From NCBI GenBank assembly GCA_002314595.1, contig DCGP01000002.1, positions 7,877 to 60,433 of the forward strand: 52,557 bases of DNA. Reading direction: 5' to 3'. Shown here piece by piece: positions 6,960 through 15,900 of this stretch (the stretch's first letter is position 1; each line of letters opens with the position of its first letter). Below the pieces are notes generated by a model. It was not told the DNA's origin and made no database searches. It saw only the letters and a program-made list of their open reading frames with translations. Source of the stretch: Clostridiales bacterium UBA1775. GTDB lineage: Bacteria; Bacillota; Clostridia; Monoglobales; Firm-18. A program made the position numbers and the translations under genes.

Positions 6960-9326
6960 ATGAAAAGAAATTTTTGGACAAAGTCCCTTGCTTGTGTTTT
7001 GACACTTGCCATGGTATTGTCTGTTGGCTTCACAACTGTATTTGCTGAATACGAGCAAATTCAAAAAGAAGCAGGTGGCGTAATTTACGAAGATGATTTT
7101 AGCGATGCGACAACTTACCCCGCGTTTGGTGAATCTGATGACTACATCAACCTAAAAAGTAAGGTTACTGACGGCGAATCATACCAAATCGGTACAAGTG
7201 ATTGGTACCTTGAATGTGGTACAGGTAACTTGCTTGGCAGTCCGGTGGGATACAAAGTTATTCGAGATGCTGAAACAGGTAAAAGCTCTATTGAATTAAA
7301 GGGTGAAACTGTGTCTTTGGGCCAATATCCCGATAGAAGGTCAAGTATGGTATACAAAGGCGACCTTTCAGAGCTTACTAACACATACAGAATTAAATTC
7401 AGTTTATCAAGTAAGAGTGTTTATACATCTGTTATTTTAAAGTTTGCAGGTGAAAACAGTGATTCTTATTACAGGTTTGCAACTGCAAGTAAAAAGGACG
7501 AAACAGGTTCTGCATTGCCTGTATGGCAGCTTGATAAATTTTCAAACAAATCAGCAACTACACTTTTAGAATCGGATTATACTTTTAAAACCTCAATGGG
7601 TGTTTCAACAACTGTTGAAGAACAAAAGGTGTTTTCTGAATACGGTGCATTGCACTCAGCACCAGGATATCCTTTAGATGTTGAGGTTATAGTTACAGAC
7701 AACAGTATAATTACTGTTAAGGTAAGTGGACCTGTTTATGAAAATAATATGATTAAGGAATCAAAGACTTGTGTGCTTCCAACACCAATCAGTGTAGATG
7801 CTTGCGACCAATTTATCGGCTTTGGTGCAGGCTCATACACCGGTCAACATTTTAATATTAGTAAATTTAGTATTGAAAACTATTCTGATGCAGGGGAGCA
7901 AGAAAATGACATCTATGCAAATGTTGCAACAAAGGTTGACAACGAAGGCGTGATGGAGCTTGCTTCTGCTACACAAATTAAGAGAATTGCAAACTTGGGT
8001 TCTGAATCTACAACTGTTCTTCTTTCGGAGGATGGTGAAACATATAAGAAATTGGCAGATATTGATGGTTTGGAAAGCTTTTCAAATGACATTACTGCAA
8101 AGGCTTACAAATATATTAAACTAATTGGTTCACAGGAAATTGCAGTATATGCACCAATTACTGCATTAAAGGCAAGAAGTAAATCCTATCCGTTGGCAGC
8201 ACGTATTGCTAATGAAATGGTTGAAAATGCAGTATTTACTTCATCAAACGAAAAGATTGCAGTAGTGGAAGACGGCAGAATTATTCCTTTAAGAGAAGGC
8301 AATGTTACAATTACTGCTAATGACACAGTAGAAGCTGTTGTTAATGTTTCTGCATTAACTAATTATACAAATTTTGCAAGTTATACAGAATTTGAAAATG
8401 GCGAAGAGGAAACTGTTTTAAATGCAGAAAACAAAGAAGATGGCGTTGTACTTAATGACGATTGGAGATACAGATTTGTTGACGCCGAAGGAAAATATAC
8501 AGATACATACAGCACAATGACTAAGGTTGCTCTTGTTGAAGATAAAGGCATCAAACTTTTCAACTATCCATTAGGAAGAGACAACAGCAAGGCTCCGATT
8601 CTTGCAATGGAAAATTTACCGGCAGAGCTTGGCAAGGACTACAAGATGACTATAAACTTTAACAAAAACTCTGTAATGTGTGGATTTGGTTTAAGATTTA
8701 TGGTTCACAACGACGGTAAAAACTATTACCTAATGCATCTTGCAGGTGGTACTGAAACAGAATACATTTACACATTTGAAAAGTATGTTGACGGCGCTTG
8801 CGTTGGCTCATTTAACGGTCCTGAACTAAACGATGCAAATTATGGTGGTAAATTTGCCTCAACTGATTCAAAAATGGTGATTACTTACCAAGACGGTAAA
8901 ATCGGTTGGGAATTTAACGCTAATCGTAACGAAGGCTCAAACGAAACCTACACAGGTGAATATATTGATGAAGAACCATTTGATGTAAAAATTGAGGACA
9001 CATTCTTAGGATTTACTAATAATGCAAATGGTGCAACCGATGGTGTGGGTAACAGATTCTTGTATATTTACAACTTTGCAATTGCACCTTTGGACCCGGA
9101 TACTGTTACATTTATAGATGATGAAGTAGCCGGTGTATATACTTCAACATTTGATTCTGCAAAGGTGTATGTGGCAGAATATGATGCAGACGGCAGACTA
9201 ATCGGCATTAAATCAGGTGATTTAAAGGCAACATACAAAAAGAAAACAGAAGATGGAGTATTTAAGGCGTTTGTTTTAGATGCTCACGATTCGTTGAAGC
9301 CACTTTGTGCACCATTTAATTTTTAA
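6960..9326 (+). CDS. Secreted lectin/Big2 cassette protein 3 (no catalytic domain)
   Basis: A 788-residue paralog of the two preceding proteins. Of the possible starts, ATG 6960 is preferred because GAGAGG at 6945-6950 is 9 nt away, whereas it touches the ATG at 6951. A signal peptide ends near residue 27 (TTVFAEY). Modules: lectin-like (about 45-304), beta domain (315-395), Big2 (400-460; VFTSSNEKIAVVEDG), lectin-like (465-712; FMVHNDGKNYYLMHL), and C-terminal tail (715-788) ending FVLDAHDSLKPL. Unlike its two siblings it lacks the paired cysteines in the tail. It is monocistronic, with its own promoter and terminator, and sits immediately upstream of the sugar importer. Function is inferred as extracellular glycan binding. 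Confidence 0.85.
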   Translation: MKRNFWTKSLACVLTLAMVLSVGFTTVFAEYEQIQKEAGGVIYEDDFSDATTYPAFGESDDYINLKSKVTDGESYQIGTSDWYLECGTGNLLGSPVGYKVIRDAETGKSSIELKGETVSLGQYPDRRSSMVYKGDLSELTNTYRIKFSLSSKSVYTSVILKFAGENSDSYYRFATASKKDETGSALPVWQLDKFSNKSATTLLESDYTFKTSMGVSTTVEEQKVFSEYGALHSAPGYPLDVEVIVTDNSIITVKVSGPVYENNMIKESKTCVLPTPISVDACDQFIGFGAGSYTGQHFNISKFSIENYSDAGEQENDIYANVATKVDNEGVMELASATQIKRIANLGSESTTVLLSEDGETYKKLADIDGLESFSNDITAKAYKYIKLIGSQEIAVYAPITALKARSKSYPLAARIANEMVENAVFTSSNEKIAVVEDGRIIPLREGNVTITANDTVEAVVNVSALTNYTNFASYTEFENGEEETVLNAENKEDGVVLNDDWRYRFVDAEGKYTDTYSTMTKVALVEDKGIKLFNYPLGRDNSKAPILAMENLPAELGKDYKMTINFNKNSVMCGFGLRFMVHNDGKNYYLMHLAGGTETEYIYTFEKYVDGACVGSFNGPELNDANYGGKFASTDSKMVITYQDGKIGWEFNANRNEGSNETYTGEYIDEEPFDVKIEDTFLGFTNNANGATDGVGNRFLYIYNFAIAPLDPDTVTFIDDEVAGVYTSTFDSAKVYVAEYDADGRLIGIKSGDLKATYKKKTEDGVFKAFVLDAHDSLKPLCAPFNF

Positions 9327-9337
9327 TAAGAATTTTT

Positions 9338-9373
9338 AAATATCGTGTGGATTTTTCCACACGATATTTTTTT
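9338..9373 (+). terminator. Intrinsic terminator after cassette gene 3
   Basis: A perfect 13-bp stem AAATATCGTGTGG / CCACACGATATTT with a 6-nt loop, then a T-run. Confidence 0.92.
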
Positions 9374-9391
9374 GTGCAATATATACAAAAA

Positions 9392-9448
9392 AGCCTGTTA
9401 AAAGCATAACAATAATATTTTATTCACATTGTTATTGCATAAAAGGCT
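9392..9448. repeat. Nested inverted repeat upstream of the importer operon
   Basis: AGCCT (9392-9396) pairs with AGGCT (9444-9448), and GCATAACAAT (9404-9413) pairs with ATTGTTAT-TGC (9428-9438), leaving a 14-nt loop. A 17-bp palindrome, AATTGCA-AAA-TGCAATT, follows at 9453-9469. Neither has a T-tail on the + strand. Their role is unknown; they could be regulatory DNA ahead of the importer promoter. Confidence 0.5.
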
Positions 9449-9503
9449 AAAAAATTGCAAAATGCAATTAAAAAGTTGAAAAAATGTAAAATAATTGTAT
9501 TTC

Positions 9504-9520
9504 GTTGATGATATGTCAAC
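9504..9520. promoter_or_regulatory. Candidate operator GTTGAT-N5-GTCAAC
   Basis: A 17-bp inverted repeat (GTTGA/TCAAC arms) ends exactly at the -35 box of the importer promoter. A near-identical 17-bp palindrome lies in the leader of the operon starting at 37519, and a degenerate one before the gene at 33410. Confidence 0.5.
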
Positions 9521-9549
9521 TTCACAAATTGTTAATAAAATGTTACAAT
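9521..9549 (+). promoter_or_regulatory. Promoter of the importer-enzyme operon
   Basis: TTCACA (9521-9526), a 17-bp spacer and TACAAT (9544-9549). The leader contains a small hairpin, GGAAG (9570-9574) with CTTCC (9583-9587), just before the AGGAGGG ribosome binding site. Confidence 0.65.
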
Positions 9550-9610
9550 ATAGTTACCAAAATATTAAAGGAAGGAAATGTTCTTCCAAAAAATTAGGAG
9601 GGTTTTTTAA

Positions 9611-10987
9611 ATGAAAACAGCAAAGAAAATTTTGGCTTTGTTGCTTGTAGCATGTATGGCATGCGCAATGCTTTCAGCTTGCGGCAGCAGTACAAGTTCA
9701 GGCGATGAAATCGTGGTTACAGTTTGGTCAGGCGAAACTCATGCTAAAGCCGCAATCGACAAGGTAATCGCAGAATTTAACAACACAACAGGTAAAGAAA
9801 AAGGCATCAGAATTGATTATCAATTCAAAGGTGGCGACACAATCGGTACAAACGTAGAGCTTGCTCTTCAAACAGGTGATGCTCCTGATTTATTCACATC
9901 AGCAGACCTTAAGAAGTCAGTTGAACAAAACTACTTGGCAGCTATTGACGACCTACCGGGTGGCGCAGACTTAATCAAACCTGTAGAAAAATATTTGGTT
10001 AGAAACCAAACAACATACCAAGGTAAGACATACGTTCTTCCTGCAGCAGCAACAACAAGAGGTCTTATTGTTAACGTAGATATGTTCAAAGCAGCAGGTC
10101 TTGTTGATGCAAAGGGCAATGTAATTGCTCCTGAAACTCTTGATGATGTTCGTGAATATGCTAAGAAACTTACAGGCAATGGTAAATACGGTTTCATCGA
10201 ACCTCTAAAATGGGGTAGCTGGTATAATTCAGATATCTTTGCGTTGAAGCAATCTTCAACAGGTTTCTCTGAATTCAACTATGAAACAGGTGAATATAAC
10301 TTAGACGGTCTTGAAAAGATTGAACAACTATACCTTGACATGAAGGCTGACGGCTCAATGTTCCCGGGTGCTGAATCACTTGATAACGATGCTGCTCGTG
10401 CTCAATTTGCAGAAGGTAAAGTTGGTATGAAGTTCGGCTTCTCATTTGACGTTGGTGTTCTTAACGACCAATTCCCGGCTAAATGTGATTGGACAGTTGT
10501 TCCACTACCGGTTATTGATGCAAACAACAAGTATGCACAACGTATGACAATGGCTACAACTCCTTACATCAATGCTAATGTATTGAAGGACGAAAAGAAG
10601 GCTAATGCTATTGTTGAAGTATTGAAGTTCATTACAAGTGATGAATATCAAACAGCACTATACGAAGCAGGTATCTATATCCCGATTAGATCTGAAGTTT
10701 CTGAAAATGCTGATGCTTCTAAGATAAACCGTAAGGGTTGGGCTGAATTTGCTAGCATGGTTTCAATTAGTAAATTGCTCCAACCAACTCCACAAATAGA
10801 TTCTTCAACTATCAGAGATTTAAGCACAAGATTTAACGAAGAAGTATGGAGCGGTAAGAAGACTCCAAAACAAGCACATGATGAATATCTTGTTGATTTG
10901 AAGGCTGCAAGAGAAGCATTCTTAAAGACAAATCCGGAAGATAAATTAGAAGACTATATCATTAAAGATTGGATTCAAAAAAGATAA
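9611..10987 (+). CDS. Carbohydrate ABC transporter substrate-binding lipoprotein (CUT1 type)
   Basis: A 458-residue family-1 extracellular solute-binding protein. The signal peptide ends in a lipobox LSAC with Cys24 as the lipidation site, followed by a Ser/Gly-rich linker. The mature N-terminus (EIVVTVWSGETHAKAAIDKV) and the TGDAPDLFTS segment are typical of oligosaccharide-binding proteins of the MalE/MsmE/UgpB group. It would sit on the outer face of the membrane and pass sugar to the permeases encoded directly downstream. Its position amid surface enzymes suggests it binds their released oligosaccharides; the ligand cannot be read from sequence. A strong hairpin separates it from the permease genes, consistent with the usual excess of binding protein. 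Confidence 0.93.
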   Translation: MKTAKKILALLLVACMACAMLSACGSSTSSGDEIVVTVWSGETHAKAAIDKVIAEFNNTTGKEKGIRIDYQFKGGDTIGTNVELALQTGDAPDLFTSADLKKSVEQNYLAAIDDLPGGADLIKPVEKYLVRNQTTYQGKTYVLPAAATTRGLIVNVDMFKAAGLVDAKGNVIAPETLDDVREYAKKLTGNGKYGFIEPLKWGSWYNSDIFALKQSSTGFSEFNYETGEYNLDGLEKIEQLYLDMKADGSMFPGAESLDNDAARAQFAEGKVGMKFGFSFDVGVLNDQFPAKCDWTVVPLPVIDANNKYAQRMTMATTPYINANVLKDEKKANAIVEVLKFITSDEYQTALYEAGIYIPIRSEVSENADASKINRKGWAEFASMVSISKLLQPTPQIDSSTIRDLSTRFNEEVWSGKKTPKQAHDEYLVDLKAAREAFLKTNPEDKLEDYIIKDWIQKR

Positions 10988-11012
10988 TTAATTTTATTTA
11001 AACTTGACTAGG

Positions 11013-11046
11013 TTGTTGTGCCTTTATTTAAAGGCACAACAATTTT
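11013..11046 (+). terminator. Intercistronic hairpin after the binding-protein gene (partial terminator)
   Basis: A perfect 13-bp stem (arm core GTTGTGCCTTT with AAAGGCACAAC), a 4-nt ATTT loop and a short TTTT tail. This position commonly holds a leaky terminator or mRNA-stabilising structure that raises binding-protein mRNA over permease mRNA. Confidence 0.8.
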
Positions 11047-11090
11047 GGTCAATTAAAGTAATTATCCCAAACAGGGAGGGAAAAACATTA

Positions 11091-12038
11091 ATGGCTAATT
11101 CAACAAATAATGTTCAACTTACAAAAAGCGGAAAAAAAGCCATGAGAGCAGATTCTATTCAGGGCTTTTTAATGATTTTACTACCGTTAATCGGTTTCTT
11201 GATATTGCAAGTATATCCTATAATTTGGACATTTAGATGGGCGTTTTATAACTACAACGGCATACCGTCTTATACAACATTTGCAGGGGTTGACAACTTT
11301 ATAAAAATGTTTACAACTGACCTTACATATTGGAAAACTTGGGTACAAACACTTACATTTGGTGTGTTAAAGATTCCTTTTGAAATCCCACTTGCTATGA
11401 TTATCGCTCTTTTACTTTCACGTAAAGGCGGTAAATTAACAGGATTTTTCAGAAGTGCTTACTATCTACCAAACGTTATCAGTGTTGTTGTTGTAGGTTT
11501 GCTAATAACAAACATCTTTACATATAGTGGTCTTATAAATACTTGGTTATTAAAGCTTGGTATTATTAAAGAAAATATAGATTGGTTTACAACAAAGGGT
11601 AAAGCTCTTACAATGTTAGTTTCAGGTGCTGTATGGAATACATTTGGTATTAACGTTATGTATTTCTTGGCTGCATTATGTAACGTACCGGAAGACCTTT
11701 ACGAATCAGCAACATTAGACGGTGCTTCAAAATGGACTCAGTTTTGGAAAATTACTGTTCCAATGATTTCACCGGTACTTAGTACAATATTACTATTATC
11801 AGTAATCGGTACTCTTGGTGTTAACGAATACATTATCGTTGTTACAAATGGTGCTCCATCAGGAACAACTCAAACAGTTATGTCATATTTGACAACTAAA
11901 TTTGTTCCCGGTTTCTCATCAGAGACTACACCACCACTTGGTTATGGTTGCGCAATGTCCCTTGTTACAACAGTATGCTTTGGTTTAACATCAATTGGAT
12001 ATAACAAGATTAACAAGAAAATTAATTCTATTTTTTAG
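11091..12038 (+). CDS. Sugar ABC transporter permease 1 (MalF/UgpA-like)
   Basis: A 315-residue inner-membrane permease. The start at 11091 is chosen because GGGAGGG at 11074-11080 precedes it; an in-frame ATG at 11004 lies before the hairpin at 11013-11046, and starting there would translate through that structure. The first membrane segment is around SIQGFLMILLPLIGFLILQV, and several more follow. The cytoplasmic EAA loop, which docks the ATPase, is clear: EDLYESATLDGASKWTQFWK followed by ITVPMISPVL. It is paired with the second permease, whose ribosome binding site overlaps this stop codon. No ATPase gene is present, so a shared MsmK/UgpC-type ATPase is presumed. Confidence 0.93.
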   Translation: MANSTNNVQLTKSGKKAMRADSIQGFLMILLPLIGFLILQVYPIIWTFRWAFYNYNGIPSYTTFAGVDNFIKMFTTDLTYWKTWVQTLTFGVLKIPFEIPLAMIIALLLSRKGGKLTGFFRSAYYLPNVISVVVVGLLITNIFTYSGLINTWLLKLGIIKENIDWFTTKGKALTMLVSGAVWNTFGINVMYFLAALCNVPEDLYESATLDGASKWTQFWKITVPMISPVLSTILLLSVIGTLGVNEYIIVVTNGAPSGTTQTVMSYLTTKFVPGFSSETTPPLGYGCAMSLVTTVCFGLTSIGYNKINKKINSIF

Positions 12039-12047
12039 GTGAACGCT

Positions 12048-12911
12048 ATGAATAAAAAAAATAAATTTGGACACGTTTTAAGCGAAACCTTAATCTATTT
12101 ATTCTTGGTATTAGTATTGTTAGTAGTAATTGTACCAATTATATATTTGATTTTAGCTTCGTTTAAAACAAATACAGAAATTTTAACACATGCAGGTAAC
12201 TTCTTCCCGGAGAAATTCTCCTTGGAAAACTATGAGCTTGCATTAAAATCATCGGATTTTTACATTCCGACACTACTTAAAAACAGTTTGCTTTACACAT
12301 TGGCTCATGTATTCATTATTGTGTTTACATCATCTATGGCAGGCTTCTCATTTGCAAAGGGTAAATATCCTTTACAAAAAGTGATTTTCGCTTGTTTTAG
12401 TTTCTTGCTATTTGTAAAGCTTGGTGGTATCACAATCTATGCAACGTTCGAAGTATTAAACTTGTTCCATATTAAGAGGACTTTGTGGTCGCTACTTATT
12501 TTGGACGCTTTTGCAATTCCGATTGTAGATATCTACTTGGTAAAGAGTTATGTTACTACTTTACCTGACGGTATATTAGAAGCAGCTAAAATTGATGGTT
12601 GTAGCTTCTTTGGTACATTCTTTAAGATTGCTCTTCCAATCATTAAGCCTGTTTTGGCAACTATTTCAATCCTTGCTTTCCAAGGCTCATGGAACAGTTA
12701 CATTATGCCAACAATATTCACACTTACAAGGCCGGAACAACGTACAATTATCGTTGGTCTAATGGCACTTAAAACAAACAGCGGTGCTGCTACAAACTGG
12801 AACTTAATGCTTGCAGGTTCTGCAGTTGCATTATTGCCTGTATTGGTTGCATACCTTGTTGCAAACAAATACTTTGTAAAAGGACTTTCAGCAGGTGCTG
12901 TAAAAGGTTAA
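12048..12911 (+). CDS. Sugar ABC transporter permease 2 (MalG/UgpE-like)
   Basis: A 287-residue membrane permease. ATG 12048 is preferred over an in-frame GTG at 12039 because AGGTGA (12037-12042), overlapping the upstream stop codon, is then correctly spaced; this implies translational coupling. The N-terminal membrane segment LIYLFLVLVLLVVIVPIIYL, the SFKTNTEI segment and the EAA loop GILEAAKIDGCSFFGTFFK followed by IALPIIKPVL are typical of MalG-type permeases. With permease 1 it forms the translocation pore for the sugar delivered by the lipoprotein at 9611. Enzyme genes follow 71 bp later with no clear promoter or strong terminator between, so they are probably in the same operon. Confidence 0.93.
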   Translation: MNKKNKFGHVLSETLIYLFLVLVLLVVIVPIIYLILASFKTNTEILTHAGNFFPEKFSLENYELALKSSDFYIPTLLKNSLLYTLAHVFIIVFTSSMAGFSFAKGKYPLQKVIFACFSFLLFVKLGGITIYATFEVLNLFHIKRTLWSLLILDAFAIPIVDIYLVKSYVTTLPDGILEAAKIDGCSFFGTFFKIALPIIKPVLATISILAFQGSWNSYIMPTIFTLTRPEQRTIIVGLMALKTNSGAATNWNLMLAGSAVALLPVLVAYLVANKYFVKGLSAGAVKG

Positions 12912-12926
12912 TAAATTTCTAATTAG

Positions 12927-12950
12927 GCATAGGGGAGTTATTCTCTATGC
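12927..12950 (+). other. Intercistronic hairpin between importer and enzyme genes
   Basis: The arms GCATAGGGGA and TTCTCTATGC pair fully with two G-U wobbles around a GTTA loop. There is no T-run, so I read it as an mRNA processing or stability element rather than a full terminator. Confidence 0.55.
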
Positions 12951-12982
12951 TTATATTCGCATTTTAAGAGGGTGAAAAATTT

Positions 12983-15900
12983 ATGAAAAATAAACTTTTT
13001 AAACTTATTTCAGGCATACTTTGCAGTACAATTATGTTTACAAATGTAGCAACTGCAAGCACTATCGACAGAAGTGATTTGAATACAAAAATCACAAGTG
13101 GGGAATTTGAAAGTGCAAATGCCTTAATTAAAACAGAAGCAGTGTCAAATCCATCTCTTTTGAAAAATGTTACATTGTCTTTTAACGCTAACAATGTGTT
13201 AAAGGACTTTAATACTAAAATTTTAGGTGTCCATGCAGGACTGTTTGAGATGGGTACAAACTTCTTTGATTATGGTACGAATAATCTTTCGGAGGGGTAT
13301 CTTGCACTTGCAGATAAAATGTACGATATTCCCACTGCTCGTATAGGCACAGGCAATAACACAAACCTTATGAATAACATAGGCCCTGTTGAAAACAGAA
13401 CTGTAAGCAAAAACTTGGATACCGGAGAAGTTACTCACCAGCCGGTTGATATGGGCATTGTTGAAATGATTAAGGCAATTTATGCAGTTAATCCAAATGC
13501 TTCGTTTATGGTAATTTTACCGATAAATGTTCAAACTCCTACAGAAAGTGCACATTTAGCATCATTTCTACTTGATGACAAGAATGCGTCAGAATGGGGT
13601 GCATTACGTGCAGAATGTGGTATTGAAAACCCTATCAAGTTAGAGGGCTTTGAAATCGGTAACGAAAATTACTTTACGGCAGAGCCGGAAGAGGGAATGG
13701 ATTCATCCTCTGCAAGCTATGCTACCTATCAAAAAAATGCTATTGATAAATACATAAATACCGGTATTGCACAGGTTGAAGCTGTACATGCAGTGCATCC
13801 GGAGGTTAAGTTTTATGCAAACGTAAACGGTAAAAAAGAAAGAGTAAGTGCTACACCTTGGAATACAGCAGTTGCAGCTCGTTTAGGCAGTTATATTGAC
13901 GGTGTTGCATTCCATGGCTATTATTCTTCAGCAGGTTCGGTAAAAAGCGTATGCGAAGATGCTATTGACTGGATTCAAGGCATATTTGTAGAGCAAACAG
14001 GTAAAAAGACTAAAATTGCTCATACAGAACACGCAATTTGGTCATCTGATGAAAAGGTTAAAAGACAATCATTAGAATCAGCACTTTCGGAATCTGCATT
14101 TATTTCAAGAATTTCACTTCGTGATGATGTTATTTCTGCAGATTGTCATCATTATACATCGGTAGGAACAGAACAAAATCCATGTATTTGGGCATTCTTT
14201 ACAAGACATCAAAATAAATTCTATGAACTTGGAAATAATTTTGTATATAAATTATACTTAAATAATATTGGTGAAAAAATACTTAATTCTAAATATACAG
14301 ATACCGAAGGTGTAGGGTATTCACTTTCCCATCTTGTTACAAAAACAAGCGACGGCAAAATTGTTTTAGCCCTAACAAATCATTATGAGGACAGGGACAT
14401 TAAGGTTAACTTTACATCAAAATATAAGGTTTTAAAGACAATTACCTTTACAGCTCCTAATATGTCATCAATGGTATATAACGATGCTACAAAGGACGTT
14501 TTTAGAACAACAACAGCATATCCAAATCAAAGTGGCGTTTCAAGTTATACGGTGCCGAATAAATCACTTGTATTTTTAACACTTGAAGAGGAATACAAGG
14601 ATATGTATTATGAAGATTTTGAGGGCTATGATACTTCTGCAGAAGATATTACTTTGGTGAAAAACGAAGGGGTTACTTCTAAGGACATTGCAGGAGATTG
14701 GAAATTAAGGACCTATAAAAGCCTTGACTATGTAAATAATTCTAAGGTTGCCATTGTTGATGGCAAGGCTTTAAAGATTACACCTTCAGGTCGTGCATAT
14801 ACTGCACCTGATTTTCCGGTTGTGGAATATCAAGGAGATTACAGTAAGTTAGGTAATAATTTTGCTATTGAATTTGATGTTCATAAGAATTCTGTATATG
14901 AGGGCACAGGTGTTAAATTTATGATTCACAATGACGGTAAAAACTACTACGCATTGTGGCTAAATGGTGGCATTGAAGAAAATTACAGGTGGACATTTGT
15001 TAGGGTTGTAAATAATGAGGTTGTATATACCAAAAACGGAGATTCATTTAGTGCAAATGCAACTGCGGGAAGTGGTGCATTGCATCAAAAAAATCACGTA
15101 ACAGTAAAATATGACAACGACAATATTTCGTGGGACATTAACGGATTTTCTTATGCAGGCATTGCATATTCTGCATTTGACAACTACACAGACTCGTCTA
15201 AATTTACAGTAAGTCCTTCAAATACAACTATTGCATTCGGTAATTCAAGTGGTAACCTTGGTGTTACAGCAACATTTGATAATATTGCAATTAAATACTA
15301 CAAGGCAAGCTCAACAGAGCTTCCTGTTACACCTGAGGAGCCTGAATATCCTAATATTGTAAAGGATACAAGCAGTACAGATGCTTTTGTTACATCAGGT
15401 GAGCCAAGCAATGTTATTTATGCAGACAGGAAAGGCTCGTATAACAACGGAGTTTATAAATTTGCCGATGCAGTTGCAATTAGGAAAATTGTAAATAATA
15501 ACAGTTCGTCAGTTAGTGTATATGTTTCAAATGATGACTATTCATACAAGAAATTGGCTACTGTAAATCCGGGAGGAGAGTTTATAAATCAATTAACCTC
15601 CAAAAAGTATTCTTATGTAAAGGTTGATGGGGGAAGTAATGTTTGCCTATACACAGATGTTAACAATAATGACGTATTTACTTCAATAGAAGATGTAAGC
15701 AATTTGTCGGCTGTTATAGGTGGAAGCAGTGAAAATGTAACAATTACATCCTCGAACAGAAATGTTGCATACATTGAAAACGGCATACTAATCCCACTTC
15801 GTAACGGTACAACAACACTTACTGCATCAAACGGAACAAGCAGTATTTCAAAAACTGTTAGGATTAAGGCGTTTACAGTTTGGGACGAGGATTTTTCAAG

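Noticed and set aside
11004..11090. An in-frame ATG at 11004 as start of permease 1
   Set aside because: The reading frame would run through the hairpin at 11013-11046; ATG 11091 follows GGGAGGG.
9611..12911. A missing or hidden ABC ATPase gene
   Set aside because: I see no Walker A or ABC signature in the window. CUT1 importers in Bacillota commonly share an ATPase encoded elsewhere, so this is not treated as gene loss.
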